Shown in pieces: positions 31,888 through 39,789 of a DNA stretch of 64,000 nt. The stretch comes from Bifidobacterium breve (GTDB lineage: Bacteria > Actinomycetota > Thermoleophilia > Solirubrobacterales > Solirubrobacteraceae), in contig CAMCUD010000001.1 in the NCBI GenBank assembly GCA_945878865.1, forward strand, positions 352,908 to 416,907. Direction: 5' to 3'. A program made the position numbers and the translations under genes. Within the stretch, counting starts at the first letter, position 1, and every line of letters starts with the position of its first letter. The notes under the pieces were generated by a model. The model made no database searches. It was not told where the DNA came from and was given only the letters and a program-made list of their open reading frames with translations.

Positions 31888-33093
31888 CTACTCCGCGCCC
31901 CAGCCGTGTGACCCCGCGGTGTGCACCGGCTCGGGCGCGGGCGGCGCGAACAGGTAGCCCTGGCCGTAGTCGACCCCCAGGCCGCGGAGCGTGGTGAGCT
32001 CCGCGGCGGTCTCGATCCCCTCTGCGACGATCCGGGCGCCGATCTGCCGGGCGAAGCCGATGAGCCCGGCGGCCAGCGCCTGCTGCGCGTCGTCGCTGTG
32101 GATGCCCGCGACGAGAGACCGGTCCAGCTTGATGAGATCGGGGCCGAGGCGCAGGATGTGCCGGAGGCTCGCGAAGCCCGCACCCGCGTCGTCGACCGCG
32201 ACGCGCGCGCCTCGCTCGCGCAGGGGCGCCAGGCCAGCGCTCAGCACCGCGTAGTCGTGGACGGGGGCGTGCTCGGTGATCTCCAGGACGATGCGGTCGA
32301 CTCGAAGGTCGGCGAGCAGGAGGCGCGTCTGCGCGTGCACGAACGTGGCGGGCGAGCCGTTGACCGAGAGGAACGCGCCGTCGGGGACGTCGGCCAGGCG
32401 GCCCAGGGCCCGGGCGAGGGCCGACAGCTCGAGGTCCACGCCGATCCCGACGGTCTCCGCGGCGCGGAACCAGTGGTCGGGCGGGCGCACCGGCCGGCTG
32501 TCGAACCGCGCGAGCGCCTCGTGCCCCACCGCGGCGCCCGACTGCAGATCGCAGATCGGCTGGAGGACCGCGCGCACGAGCGTCGGCTCGTCGATGAACG
32601 ACTGGATCCGCGCACGCCGCGCCTCGAGCCGCCGCTCCTCGCGGCGCCGCTCGCGCAGCCCGGACGCCAGCTCGTCGACGACACCGCCCGCCACCCGCCG
32701 CGAGAGGCTCGATTCGCCCATCGCGGCGCTGCGCAGCGCCTCGCCGATCTCGTTGATCGGGCCGCCCTTGACGAGGTACCCCGACGCCCCGGCCTCGACC
32801 ATGGCGAGCACGGTGCCGCGATCGTCGGCGGCCGACAGCGCGACGACCCGGCAGCCGGGCAGCCGATTGCGGATCTCGCGAGCGGCGCGTGGCCCGCCGC
32901 CGGCCGGCATGTCGACGTCGAGCATCGCGACGTCCGGTCGCACCTCCAGCGCCAGGTCGATCGCCTCCTGGGCGTCCGCCGCTGAGCCCGCCAGCTCCAA
33001 TCCGGGCTCACTCTCGATGAACCCGCAGAGCGCGAAGCGCACCTGATCGTCGTCGTCGGCGACGAGCACACGCACCGGGGACGAACCGGTCAC
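31888..33093 (-). CDS. Response regulator with EAL output (c-di-GMP phosphodiesterase)
   Basis: A 401-aa protein: receiver (about 6-122) with DDDD, phospho-Asp in MLDVDMPAGG, Ser in VALSAAD and Lys in YLVKGG; then an EAL domain (about 155-390) with LQPICDLQSGAAVGHEALARF, Asn in SVNGSP, LEITEHA, VDDAGAGFASL, LIKLDRSLV and AEGIETAAE. All main metal and catalytic positions look intact. It should hydrolyse c-di-GMP on phosphorylation. GTG overlaps the stop of the hybrid kinase by 4 nt, making that kinase its likely phosphodonor. Confidence 0.93.
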   Translation of the reverse strand: MTGSSPVRVLVADDDDQVRFALCGFIESEPGLELAGSAADAQEAIDLALEVRPDVAMLDVDMPAGGGPRAAREIRNRLPGCRVVALSAADDRGTVLAMVEAGASGYLVKGGPINEIGEALRSAAMGESSLSRRVAGGVVDELASGLRERRREERRLEARRARIQSFIDEPTLVRAVLQPICDLQSGAAVGHEALARFDSRPVRPPDHWFRAAETVGIGVDLELSALARALGRLADVPDGAFLSVNGSPATFVHAQTRLLLADLRVDRIVLEITEHAPVHDYAVLSAGLAPLRERGARVAVDDAGAGFASLRHILRLGPDLIKLDRSLVAGIHSDDAQQALAAGLIGFARQIGARIVAEGIETAAELTTLRGLGVDYGQGYLFAPPAPEPVHTAGSHGWGAE

Positions 33094-34616
33094 ACCACCG
33101 CCTCGGTCGGCTCTTGCGGCGGGAGCCAGAACTCGACCGTCGTGCCGGCGTCCACCGCGCTCTCGATCCGCAACCAGCCGCCGGCGAGCTCGGTGCGTTC
33201 GCGCATCGCCGCGAGCCCGAGGTGGCCCGGCACGGGACTCGCGTCCTCGACGTTGAAGCCCACGCCATCGTCGGTGACGCGCAGTCGATAGCCACCGTCG
33301 CGCTCGTCGAGCAGGATCGACGCCGAGCTGGCCCGTGCGTGCTTGCGGACGTTCGTCAGCGCCTCCTGCGCGAGGCGGTAGAGGATCACGCGCGTCTCAG
33401 GGCTGGGCTCGCCGGTGACCCGCTCATCGAGCTGATACTCGACGTCGCCTCCGGACTGCTGGATGTAGAGCCGCAGCGCCGCCCCGATGCCCTCGCGGTC
33501 CAGCGCCGGCGGCCGCAGCTCGAAGAGCAGGTGGCGCAGGCGCTCGATCGCGTTGTCGACGGTCTGTCCGAGGTTGTCGAGCAGCTCGAGCTCGTCACCG
33601 GAGAGCCGCCGGCGCAGCAGCTGGAGGCGGATGCTCGCCGCGGCCATCGCCTGGATGGAGTCGTCATGAATGTCGCCGGCGATGCGCTGGCGCTCCTCCT
33701 CCGCGGCGGCGACGAGCCGGCCGACGAGCATGCGGCGCTCGAGATCCTCACGGCGGAGTTTCTCCTGGAGCTTGCGCTCGGTGGCGTCGCGGATGAACGC
33801 CGTGACGAGCAGCCCACCCTCGACCTCCACCGACGACAGAGAGATGTCGACCGGGAACTCCGAGCCGTCTCGACGCCGGCCCGCGAGCTCGAGCCCGATG
33901 CCCATCTCGCGCGTCCGGGGGTCGCGGCGGTACGTCGACCGGTGATCGACGTGCCGGCCGACGAAGCGCTCGGGCAGCAGCATCTCGACGGCGCGGCCGA
34001 GCAGCTCGCCGCGGTCGTAGCCGAACATCCGCTCGGTCTGCTGGTTGACGAGCACGATCTCGCCCGCCTCGTCGACCACGACGACGGCGTCCGGCGCGAG
34101 CTCGAGCAACCCGCGGGTGCGCTCGTCGTCGTGACGCTGCACCTGCTGCGCCGCCCGCTGCTCGGCCAGCGCCCCGGTGAGCGAGTCGACGGCGCCCATG
34201 AGCATCTCCGCCGAGATCGACGCCTGCCCGCGCTTGGCGCGATGCAGCGCCTCGACGATCTCCGCCGAGGACGCGCCCTTGACGAGGTAGCCCACGGCGC
34301 CGGCGCGCAGCAACTGCGCCACCGTCGTGCGGTCCGCGTAGGCCGAGAGTCCCACGACCCGCGTGGGCGCGCCGTGCAGCGTGAGCTCCTGCGCGACACG
34401 GATCCCGCCGCCGAACGGCATCTTGACGTCCACGAGCGCGACGTCCGGCTTGTGCTCGTGAGCCATCGTCAGCGCCTCGTCGGCGTTCGCCGCCAGGCCG
34501 ACGACGTCACAGGACGGATCGTCCTCGATCAGCGCGCAGATAGCTTCGCGCAACGGCGCTTCGTCGTCCGCGATGAGCACACGGACTGCAGTGGATGAAA
34601 GGGGTGAGCTCTCCAC
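33090..34616 (-). CDS. Receiver-PAS-histidine kinase (HisKA_3 type)
   Basis: A 508-aa soluble kinase with the receiver first: REC (about 10-125; DD, phospho-Asp in LVDVKMPFGGG, Lys in YLVKGA), PAS (about 165-285; LLELAPDAVVVVDEAGEIVLVNQQTERMFGY), HisKA_3 (about 300-375; phospho-His in QRIAGDIHDDSIQAM) and HATPase (about 395-500; N box RLAQEALTNVRKHA, DDGVGF). No membrane segment. It is co-translated with the receiver-EAL protein. A receiver ahead of the kinase suggests that another kinase feeds into this one. Confidence 0.92.
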   Translation of the reverse strand: MESSPLSSTAVRVLIADDEAPLREAICALIEDDPSCDVVGLAANADEALTMAHEHKPDVALVDVKMPFGGGIRVAQELTLHGAPTRVVGLSAYADRTTVAQLLRAGAVGYLVKGASSAEIVEALHRAKRGQASISAEMLMGAVDSLTGALAEQRAAQQVQRHDDERTRGLLELAPDAVVVVDEAGEIVLVNQQTERMFGYDRGELLGRAVEMLLPERFVGRHVDHRSTYRRDPRTREMGIGLELAGRRRDGSEFPVDISLSSVEVEGGLLVTAFIRDATERKLQEKLRREDLERRMLVGRLVAAAEEERQRIAGDIHDDSIQAMAAASIRLQLLRRRLSGDELELLDNLGQTVDNAIERLRHLLFELRPPALDREGIGAALRLYIQQSGGDVEYQLDERVTGEPSPETRVILYRLAQEALTNVRKHARASSASILLDERDGGYRLRVTDDGVGFNVEDASPVPGHLGLAAMRERTELAGGWLRIESAVDAGTTVEFWLPPQEPTEAVV

Positions 34617-34696
34617 AAGCCTCGACTGGTCAAGCCGCTATGGAAGAACCACGGTACTCCTATTCGCGATTGAAGACCCCCGGTTCGGCAGACCGG

Positions 34697-35479
34697 TCAG
34701 CGGCCCATCGCGCCGTAGCGCGTCGCGCGGAATTCCCGCACGTCAGCCGCGAGGCCGGACGTCCCGTGTCCGGAATCCGGCGTCCCGAGATACTCGACCT
34801 CGAGCGGCACCTCGACCGCCGCGCCGTCGCGGCGCTCCACCCGGAACGCCCGGCCGTCCGGCCGTGAGGAGACGGCCCGGACGAACTCGCGCTCGCGGAA
34901 CAGCAGGCCGACCCCGTCGTCGGCGGCATAGCCCGGGGGGATGACCCCGTCAGCGACGGCCTGGAGGTAGACGGGCCGCCGGTCGACCTCTCCGTCGTAG
35001 TGGACGGTCAGCGAGCCGGGCAGCAGGCCCAGCCCGGGAACGGCCTCCGGATGCCCGGTGCTCTTCGTCACGCCCCACTCCATCCAGCACATGGCTCCGG
35101 CGCTCAGCCCGGCCAGGATGATCCCTCGGTCCCAGCACTCGCGCAGGATGCGATCGAGCTCATGGACGCGCCAGATGGCAAGGAGGTTCTTCATCGAGCC
35201 GCCACCGACGTAGATGACGTCCTGGGCGAAGAGGAGCTCCTCGAGGTCCACCGGATGGGAGCCCAGGCGGAAGAGCGACAGGTGCTCGGGCTGGCACACC
35301 TTCTCGCTGAAGGCGCCCATGTACTTGTGGATGTGCTCGTTGGGGTCGCCACTGGCCGTCGGCAGGAACAGCACCTTCGGCGAGGGCTTGCCCGTGAGCG
35401 AGAGAATGAAGTCGTCGAGGGCGGGATTCTCGGGCTCCATCGTGAAGCCCCCGCCCCCCATGGCGAAGATCGTGCGCAT
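34697..35479 (-). CDS. Peptidase E (family S51), copy A
   Basis: A 260-aa Ser peptidase of the S51 (dipeptidase E/cyanophycinase) fold. RTIFAMGGGGFTMEPENPALDDFILSLTG, FLPTASGD, YVGGGSMKNLLAIW and the nucleophile Ser in AGLSAGAMCWMEWG are diagnostic; a catalytic His is in the HYDGE region. It should cleave Asp-X dipeptides. About half of its positions match the paralogue 17 nt upstream on the same strand. The C-terminal tail differs from copy B. Confidence 0.88.
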   Translation of the reverse strand: MRTIFAMGGGGFTMEPENPALDDFILSLTGKPSPKVLFLPTASGDPNEHIHKYMGAFSEKVCQPEHLSLFRLGSHPVDLEELLFAQDVIYVGGGSMKNLLAIWRVHELDRILRECWDRGIILAGLSAGAMCWMEWGVTKSTGHPEAVPGLGLLPGSLTVHYDGEVDRRPVYLQAVADGVIPPGYAADDGVGLLFREREFVRAVSSRPDGRAFRVERRDGAAVEVPLEVEYLGTPDSGHGTSGLAADVREFRATRYGAMGR

Positions 35480-35496
35480 CCGTGCGCGAAAGTGTC

Positions 35497-36243
35497 TCAG
35501 GCCGCCGCGAGCGAGAGCGCCGGGGCCTCCCCGAGGTAGGTCGGCTGGATCGCGAGCTCGCTCACCTCACCCCCGGTGTCCTCGACCCGGTAGGCCTTCG
35601 CCTTCGGCCGGGAGGAGACGACCCGCGCGAGGTCGTCGCCGATGAAGTGCAGCGCCGCGCCGTCCTCGGCGGCATAGCCCGGGATCATCCCGTCGGCGAT
35701 GTAGTTGTGGTACTCGACGCGGCGCGCGGGCTCCCCGTCGTAGTGCACGCAGTTGGAGTACGGCAGCAGGCCGAGACCCTCGACCCGCGACGGCGCGCCG
35801 TGGAACGCCGTCACTGACTGCTCGAACCAGCACAGCGAGCCGGCGGACAGGCCGCACAGGACGATGCCGCGCTCCCAGCACTGACGCAGGATGTCGTCGA
35901 GCCCGTGGGCGCGCCACACGCCGAGGAGGCTGATGACGCTGCCGCCGCCGACGTAGATGAGGTCCTGCTGGAGCAGGTGCTCGCCGACGCACTCGTCGAT
36001 GCCGCCGCCCTTGTCGCGGCGGAAGAGCGAGACGTGCGACGGATGGCACCGGTCCGGCCCGAACGCGCGGTAGAACCGCACGACGTAGTGATCGGCGTCA
36101 CCGGACGCCGTGGGGATGAAGCAGACCTTCGGCCGCTCCTTCCCGGTCAGCGAGAGCACGTAGTCGTCGAGGAGGGGGTTGCCCGCCTCCATCGAGAATC
36201 CGCCCCCGCCGAACGCGACGATCTGCTTCAGTCGACCCACCAT
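35497..36243 (-). CDS. Peptidase E (family S51), copy B
   Basis: A 248-aa paralogue of copy A: KQIVAFGGGGFSMEAGNPLLDDYVLSLTG, CFIPTASGDADHYVVRFY, YVGGGSVISLLGVW, nucleophile in CGLSAGSLCWFEQS and SNCVHYDGEPARR. Start ATG 36243; GACAAT lies 8 nt upstream as a possible leaderless -10 box. The two genes are tandem, same strand, 17 nt apart, so probably co-transcribed. Confidence 0.88.
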   Translation of the reverse strand: MVGRLKQIVAFGGGGFSMEAGNPLLDDYVLSLTGKERPKVCFIPTASGDADHYVVRFYRAFGPDRCHPSHVSLFRRDKGGGIDECVGEHLLQQDLIYVGGGSVISLLGVWRAHGLDDILRQCWERGIVLCGLSAGSLCWFEQSVTAFHGAPSRVEGLGLLPYSNCVHYDGEPARRVEYHNYIADGMIPGYAAEDGAALHFIGDDLARVVSSRPKAKAYRVEDTGGEVSELAIQPTYLGEAPALSLAAA

Positions 36244-36341
36244 TGCCCCCGATTGTCGGCAGCGGAGGGCCCGCGGACAAGGCTCCCGGGCGGATTTCAT
36301 CCTCGGGGCCGAATGCACCTGGACCGGCTGTACAGGGGGTC

Positions 36342-37109
36342 CTACTTCCCCTTCCAGACCGGGTCGCGCCGCTCCTTGAACGCGGTGGCACCCTCCACGG
36401 CGTCCTGGCTGGTCATCACGGGTTCGACGATCGGCGCCTGGCGCGCGAAGAACGCGTCCTGCGGCCAGTCGCGCCCCTCGGTGAGGATGCGCTTCGTCGC
36501 GGTGAGCGCGAGTGGCCCGTTCGGTGCGATGGCGGCGGCGAGATCGAGCGCCGCCTGGACCGCCTGTCCAGGCTCAGCGACGCGGTTGACGAGCCCGAGC
36601 TCGTACGCGCGCTCGGCGGTGATCGGATCCCCCGTGAGCGCGAGCTCGGCGGCGATCCCCGCGGGCAGCCGCTGGGGCAGGCGCAGCAGCGCGCCGCCGG
36701 CGGCGACGAGCGAGCGCTTGACCTCCGGCACCCCGAGCTTCGCGCCGGCCGCGGCGACGATGAGGTCGCACGACAGCGCGATCTCCAGCCCTCCGGCGAC
36801 GGCGAAGCCCTCGATCGCGGCAATGATCGGGGTCGCCGGCGGCCGCTCGACGATCCCGGCGAAGCCGCGCCCGTCGATCCACGGCCGCGGCCCGCCCGAG
36901 GCGAACGCGCCGAGATCCATACCGGCGCAGAAGCCCTTGCCAGCCCCGGTGAGGACGCCGACGGCGAGCTGCGGATCGGCGTCGAGCTCATCGAGCGCGT
37001 CGGCGAGCCCCTGCGCGAGCTCGTAGTTGACGGCGTTGCGGGCGTCGGGGCGGTTGAGCGTGATGAGCAGCACGCCATCGCGGCGCTCGGTCAGGACCTC
37101 CTGGGACAT
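36342..37109 (-). CDS. Enoyl-CoA hydratase/isomerase family protein
   Basis: A 255-aa crotonase-fold enzyme: LLITLNRPDARNAVN, the oxyanion-hole strand GVLTGAGKGFCAGMDLGAF, and IIAAIEGFAVAGGLEIALSCDLIVAAAGAKLGVPEVKRSLVAAGGALLRLP with the acidic pair region. The hydratase pair may be present only in part (EIAL; GVPEV), so hydratase versus isomerase cannot be fixed. TAGGGT (37122 to 37117) is 7 nt before the ATG. Confidence 0.9.
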   Translation of the reverse strand: MSQEVLTERRDGVLLITLNRPDARNAVNYELAQGLADALDELDADPQLAVGVLTGAGKGFCAGMDLGAFASGGPRPWIDGRGFAGIVERPPATPIIAAIEGFAVAGGLEIALSCDLIVAAAGAKLGVPEVKRSLVAAGGALLRLPQRLPAGIAAELALTGDPITAERAYELGLVNRVAEPGQAVQAALDLAAAIAPNGPLALTATKRILTEGRDWPQDAFFARQAPIVEPVMTSQDAVEGATAFKERRDPVWKGK

Positions 37110-37116
37110 GCGCGTG

Positions 37117-37122
37117 ACCCTA
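37117..37122 (-). promoter_or_regulatory. -10 box of the enoyl-CoA hydratase gene
   Basis: TAGGGT on the minus strand, 7 nt before ATG 37109; leaderless spacing. Confidence 0.45.
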
Positions 37123-37145
37123 CCTGCGGCGCCGGGGCCGTCAGA

Positions 37146-37733
37146 TCACGCCGGGACCCGGGTGACGGCCCGCAGCAGCCGCTCGACCGTGAGGGCGGCG
37201 TCGTCCGGGTCGCTGTCGCCGCGCGCGACGTCGCGCATCGCGCCGAGGACGAGCGCCTCCAGCGCCCGCGCGAGCGTGGCCGCGGGCACCGCGTCGTCGA
37301 GTTCGCCGCGCCGCTGCCCCTCGAGAACGAACGCATCACAGACCGGGCGGAAGAAGAGCAGCAGCTCCTCGACCCGCTGCGGGTCACGGGCCATGAGCCG
37401 GCGGTAGCGCGTGTCCTCGGTCACGGCGAAGCGCAGCAGCCGGTCGAGGACCTCGTGGGCGGTGACGTCGGTCGACCCCGTCATGAACGGGGCGAGCACC
37501 TCGCCGAGGATCTCCTGCCCGCGCGCCAGCGCCTCCTGGCGGATGACGTCGACGATCTCCTCGCGCGAGTCGAAGTGGCGGTACAGCGTGGCGCGGCTCA
37601 TTCGCGCGCGTTCGGCGATGGCCTCCATGCCGGCGCCGGGATCGGCCCCGAGCACGTCGGCGGCCGCGTCGAGGATCCGCTCGCGGTTGCGGCGCGCATC
37701 AGCGCGCGCCGGGACACGGTCGGCTCTCCCCAT
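37146..37733 (-). CDS. TetR-family transcriptional regulator
   Basis: A 195-aa protein with HTH RNRERILDAAADVLGADPGAGMEAIAERARMSRATLYRHFDSREEIVDVI (about 15-63) and a helical regulatory domain. It lies upstream of the enoyl-CoA hydratase on the same strand (36 nt apart) and diverges from the MBL hydrolase, so either could be its target. The N-terminal HTH and overall build resemble the TetR protein at 28705, probably a distant paralogue. Confidence 0.92.
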   Translation of the reverse strand: MGRADRVPARADARRNRERILDAAADVLGADPGAGMEAIAERARMSRATLYRHFDSREEIVDVIRQEALARGQEILGEVLAPFMTGSTDVTAHEVLDRLLRFAVTEDTRYRRLMARDPQRVEELLLFFRPVCDAFVLEGQRRGELDDAVPAATLARALEALVLGAMRDVARGDSDPDDAALTVERLLRAVTRVPA

Positions 37734-37740
37734 CCGGCGA

Positions 37741-37746
37741 AGAGTA
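37741..37746 (-). promoter_or_regulatory. -10 box of the TetR gene
   Basis: TACTCT on the minus strand, 7 nt before ATG 37733. Confidence 0.5.
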
Positions 37747-37811
37747 CGCCAGAGAAACCCTGAGCGGTGCAGGTCAGTACGTCCTCCTGCCACCTGAATG
37801 CGACCGTCCGG

Positions 37812-37817
37812 TAGGTT
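37812..37817 (+). promoter_or_regulatory. -10 box of the MBL hydrolase gene
   Basis: TAGGTT with 6 nt to ATG 37824; leaderless spacing. Confidence 0.5.
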
Positions 37818-37823
37818 CCGCGC

Positions 37824-38474
37824 ATGCGCCAGCTCGCCGACGATGTGTTCCAGCTCCCGCTCACGCCGCGCAACGGGATCAACGCCTACCTCCTGGGCGA
37901 CACGCTCGTCGACGCCGGGCTGCCGCCGCACGGCAAGCGCCTGGCCAAGCAGCTCGCCGGGAAGGTGCAGCGCCACGCCCTCACGCACGCGCACGGAGAC
38001 CACGCGGGCGGGTCGAAGAACCTCGTCGAGGCGCTGGGCGTCCCGTTTCTCGTCGGCGCCGGCGACGCCGAGGCCGCCCGCACCGGTGTCCCGGTGACGA
38101 AGCTCGGCGCGTTCGGCCGCGCCACCGCCGGGTTCCCCGGCCTGCCGGTCGACGGCGAACTGCGTGAGGGCGACACCGTCGGCGACTTCGTCGTCCTCGA
38201 CACGCCCGGGCACTCCCCCGGCCACATCTCGTTCTGGCGTGAGCGCGACCGGGTGCTCGTCGCCGGCGACGTGTTCTTCAACATGAACATCTTCACGACC
38301 GTGCCCGGCCTGCGCCAGCCGTTCGGGCCGTTCACCGTCGACCCCGAGCTGAACCGGCAGTCCGAGCGCAAGGTCATCGAGCTCGAGCCGTCGCTGCTGC
38401 TGCTCGGCCACGGGCCGCCCGTCACGGACGCGGCCGCGAAGCTGCGGGAGTTCGCGGGCCGCGAGCTACGCTGA
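37824..38474 (+). CDS. Metallo-beta-lactamase-fold hydrolase
   Basis: A 216-aa cytosolic hydrolase of glyoxalase II type. Metal motif LTHAHGDHAGGSK, the second His in LDTPGHSPGHISFW, the bridging Asp in VLVAGDVFF and the last His in LLLGHGPPV are all present, so two metals can bind. Substrate unknown. It is followed 4 nt later by a ring-cleaving dioxygenase-like gene, suggesting joint handling of reactive quinone or carbonyl compounds (inference). Confidence 0.92.
   Translation: MRQLADDVFQLPLTPRNGINAYLLGDTLVDAGLPPHGKRLAKQLAGKVQRHALTHAHGDHAGGSKNLVEALGVPFLVGAGDAEAARTGVPVTKLGAFGRATAGFPGLPVDGELREGDTVGDFVVLDTPGHSPGHISFWRERDRVLVAGDVFFNMNIFTTVPGLRQPFGPFTVDPELNRQSERKVIELEPSLLLLGHGPPVTDAAAKLREFAGRELR
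38467..38472 (+). promoter_or_regulatory. -10 box inside the end of the MBL gene
   Basis: TACGCT with 6 nt to GTG 38479, so the dioxygenase gene may have its own leaderless transcript. Confidence 0.45.
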
Positions 38475-38478
38475 CCGC

Positions 38479-39405
38479 GTGCGGCTCGAGGGCATCCACC
38501 ACGTCACCGCGATCACGGGGAACGCCCCCGCCAACGTCGCGTTCTATACGGGCGTGCTGGGCCTGCGGCTGGTCGCCAAGTCGGTCAACCAGGACGACCC
38601 GACGGTCTACCACCTGTTCTACAGCGACGAGGTGGGCAGCGCCGGCGCCGACATCACGTTCTTCGAGTATCCGGGCGCGCCGCCCGGCCGCGCCGGTGGC
38701 GGGATGGTGCACCGCGTCGTGTGGCGCGTGGCCTCGCCGGCCGCGATCGACTTCTGGGAAGACCGGCTGTCGGCGCTCGACGACGCCCACGTGATCCGCG
38801 CCGGGGACGCGCTGCAGTTCAGCGACCCCGAGGGCCTGCGCCACGAGCTCGTCGTCTCCGACCGCGACGGCACCCTGAGCGCGCGGCACCCCGAGATCCC
38901 CGCCGAGCATGCGCTGCGCGGCTTCGACGGCGTGCGCATGTACACGTTGCGCCCGGACCACAGCGCGCGGATGCTCGTCGAGCTCATGGGCGCCGCCGAG
39001 CTGGGCGACGGCGTCTTCGAGCTGCGCGGCGAGCGCCGCGGCGGGACCATCGCGTTCGACCCCGTCCCGGAGAAACGCGGCCTGCAGGGCGGCGGCACCG
39101 TCCATCACGTCGCGCTCGGCACGACCGCCGAGCAGCACCCGGAATGGGAGCGGTGGCTGCGGGCCTCGGGCGTGCAGACGAGCGGGATCGTCGACCGCCA
39201 CTACTTCCACTCGATCTACTACCGCGAGCCCGGCGGGATCCTCTACGAGATCGCCGACGACGCGCCCGGGTTCACCGTCGACGGCACGGTCGAGGAGCTC
39301 GGGACGAAGATCATCCTGCCGCCCTGGTACGAGCCGCAGCGCGAGCAGATCGAGGCGCAGCTCACGCCGCTCCCGGACCCGCGGGCGGGCTGGGCGTCGG
39401 CGTGA
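38479..39405 (+). CDS. Ring-cleaving dioxygenase-like VOC protein (MhqO/LinE type)
   Basis: A 308-aa protein made of two VOC modules, the size of MhqO/LinE extradiol dioxygenases. RLEGIHHVTAITGNAPANVAFYTGVLGLRLVAKSVNQDDPTVYHLFYSDEVGSAGADITFFEYPGA is characteristic. Metal ligands: His in GIHHVT, His in GTVHHVALG and Glu in ILYEIADDAPG. It would open hydroquinone-type rings with Fe(II) and oxygen, protecting against quinones. Confidence 0.88.
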   Translation: MRLEGIHHVTAITGNAPANVAFYTGVLGLRLVAKSVNQDDPTVYHLFYSDEVGSAGADITFFEYPGAPPGRAGGGMVHRVVWRVASPAAIDFWEDRLSALDDAHVIRAGDALQFSDPEGLRHELVVSDRDGTLSARHPEIPAEHALRGFDGVRMYTLRPDHSARMLVELMGAAELGDGVFELRGERRGGTIAFDPVPEKRGLQGGGTVHHVALGTTAEQHPEWERWLRASGVQTSGIVDRHYFHSIYYREPGGILYEIADDAPGFTVDGTVEELGTKIILPPWYEPQREQIEAQLTPLPDPRAGWASA

Positions 39406-39422
39406 GGTTCCGCACACCCGCT

Positions 39423-39449
39423 ACTTGAAGACTTCTTCAAGTGTATAAT
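39423..39449 (+). promoter_or_regulatory. ArsR operator palindrome and consensus -10 box
   Basis: ACTTGAAGA-CT-TCTTCAAGT (39423-39442), perfect 9-bp arms, followed by TATAAT at 39444-39449. TSS is expected near GTG 39457, 7 nt beyond. The palindrome covers the region upstream of the -10 box, as expected for autorepression by the ArsR protein. Its A+T richness stands out from the surroundings. Confidence 0.75.
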
Positions 39450-39456
39450 TGTGCGG

Positions 39457-39789
39457 GTGCTGACTCCGGGACTTCCGCTCTACCAGGCCAAGGCCGAGTT
39501 CTTCCGCACGCTCGGCCACCCCGCGCGCATCCGCATCCTCGAGCTCCTCAGCGACCGCGACCACGCGGTGCACGAGCTGCTCGCCGAGATCGAGATCGAG
39601 CCGAGCAACCTCTCCCAGCAGCTCGCCGTGCTGCGCCGCGCCGGGCTCGTGCAGCAGTACCGCGAGGCCGGCGAGGTCCGGTACGCGATCGCGCTGCCCG
39701 AAGTGCGATCGCTCCTGGTGTCCGCGCGGACCCTCCTGACGACGCTCATCGACGAGCAAGCCGGCCTACGCGAGCAGCTCCAGGCATGA
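39457..39789 (+). CDS. ArsR-family transcriptional repressor
   Basis: A 110-aa winged-helix protein: QAKAEFFRTLGHPARIRILELLSDRDHAVHELLAEIEIEPSNLSQQLAVLRRAGLVQQYREAGEVRYAIA, with the DNA-reading helix SNLSQQLAVLRR. No Cys metal motif (no ELCVCDL), so it is not a classical As/Cd sensor. GTG 39457 is preferred to GTG 39451 because it lies 7 nt after TATAAT. Its stop overlaps the SulP start (ATGA), so the two form an autoregulated operon. Confidence 0.92.
   Translation: MLTPGLPLYQAKAEFFRTLGHPARIRILELLSDRDHAVHELLAEIEIEPSNLSQQLAVLRRAGLVQQYREAGEVRYAIALPEVRSLLVSARTLLTTLIDEQAGLREQLQA

Noticed and set aside
39451..39453. GTG 39451 as the ArsR start
   Set aside because: It is only 1 nt after the TATAAT box and so would precede the expected transcription start; GTG 39457 fits.
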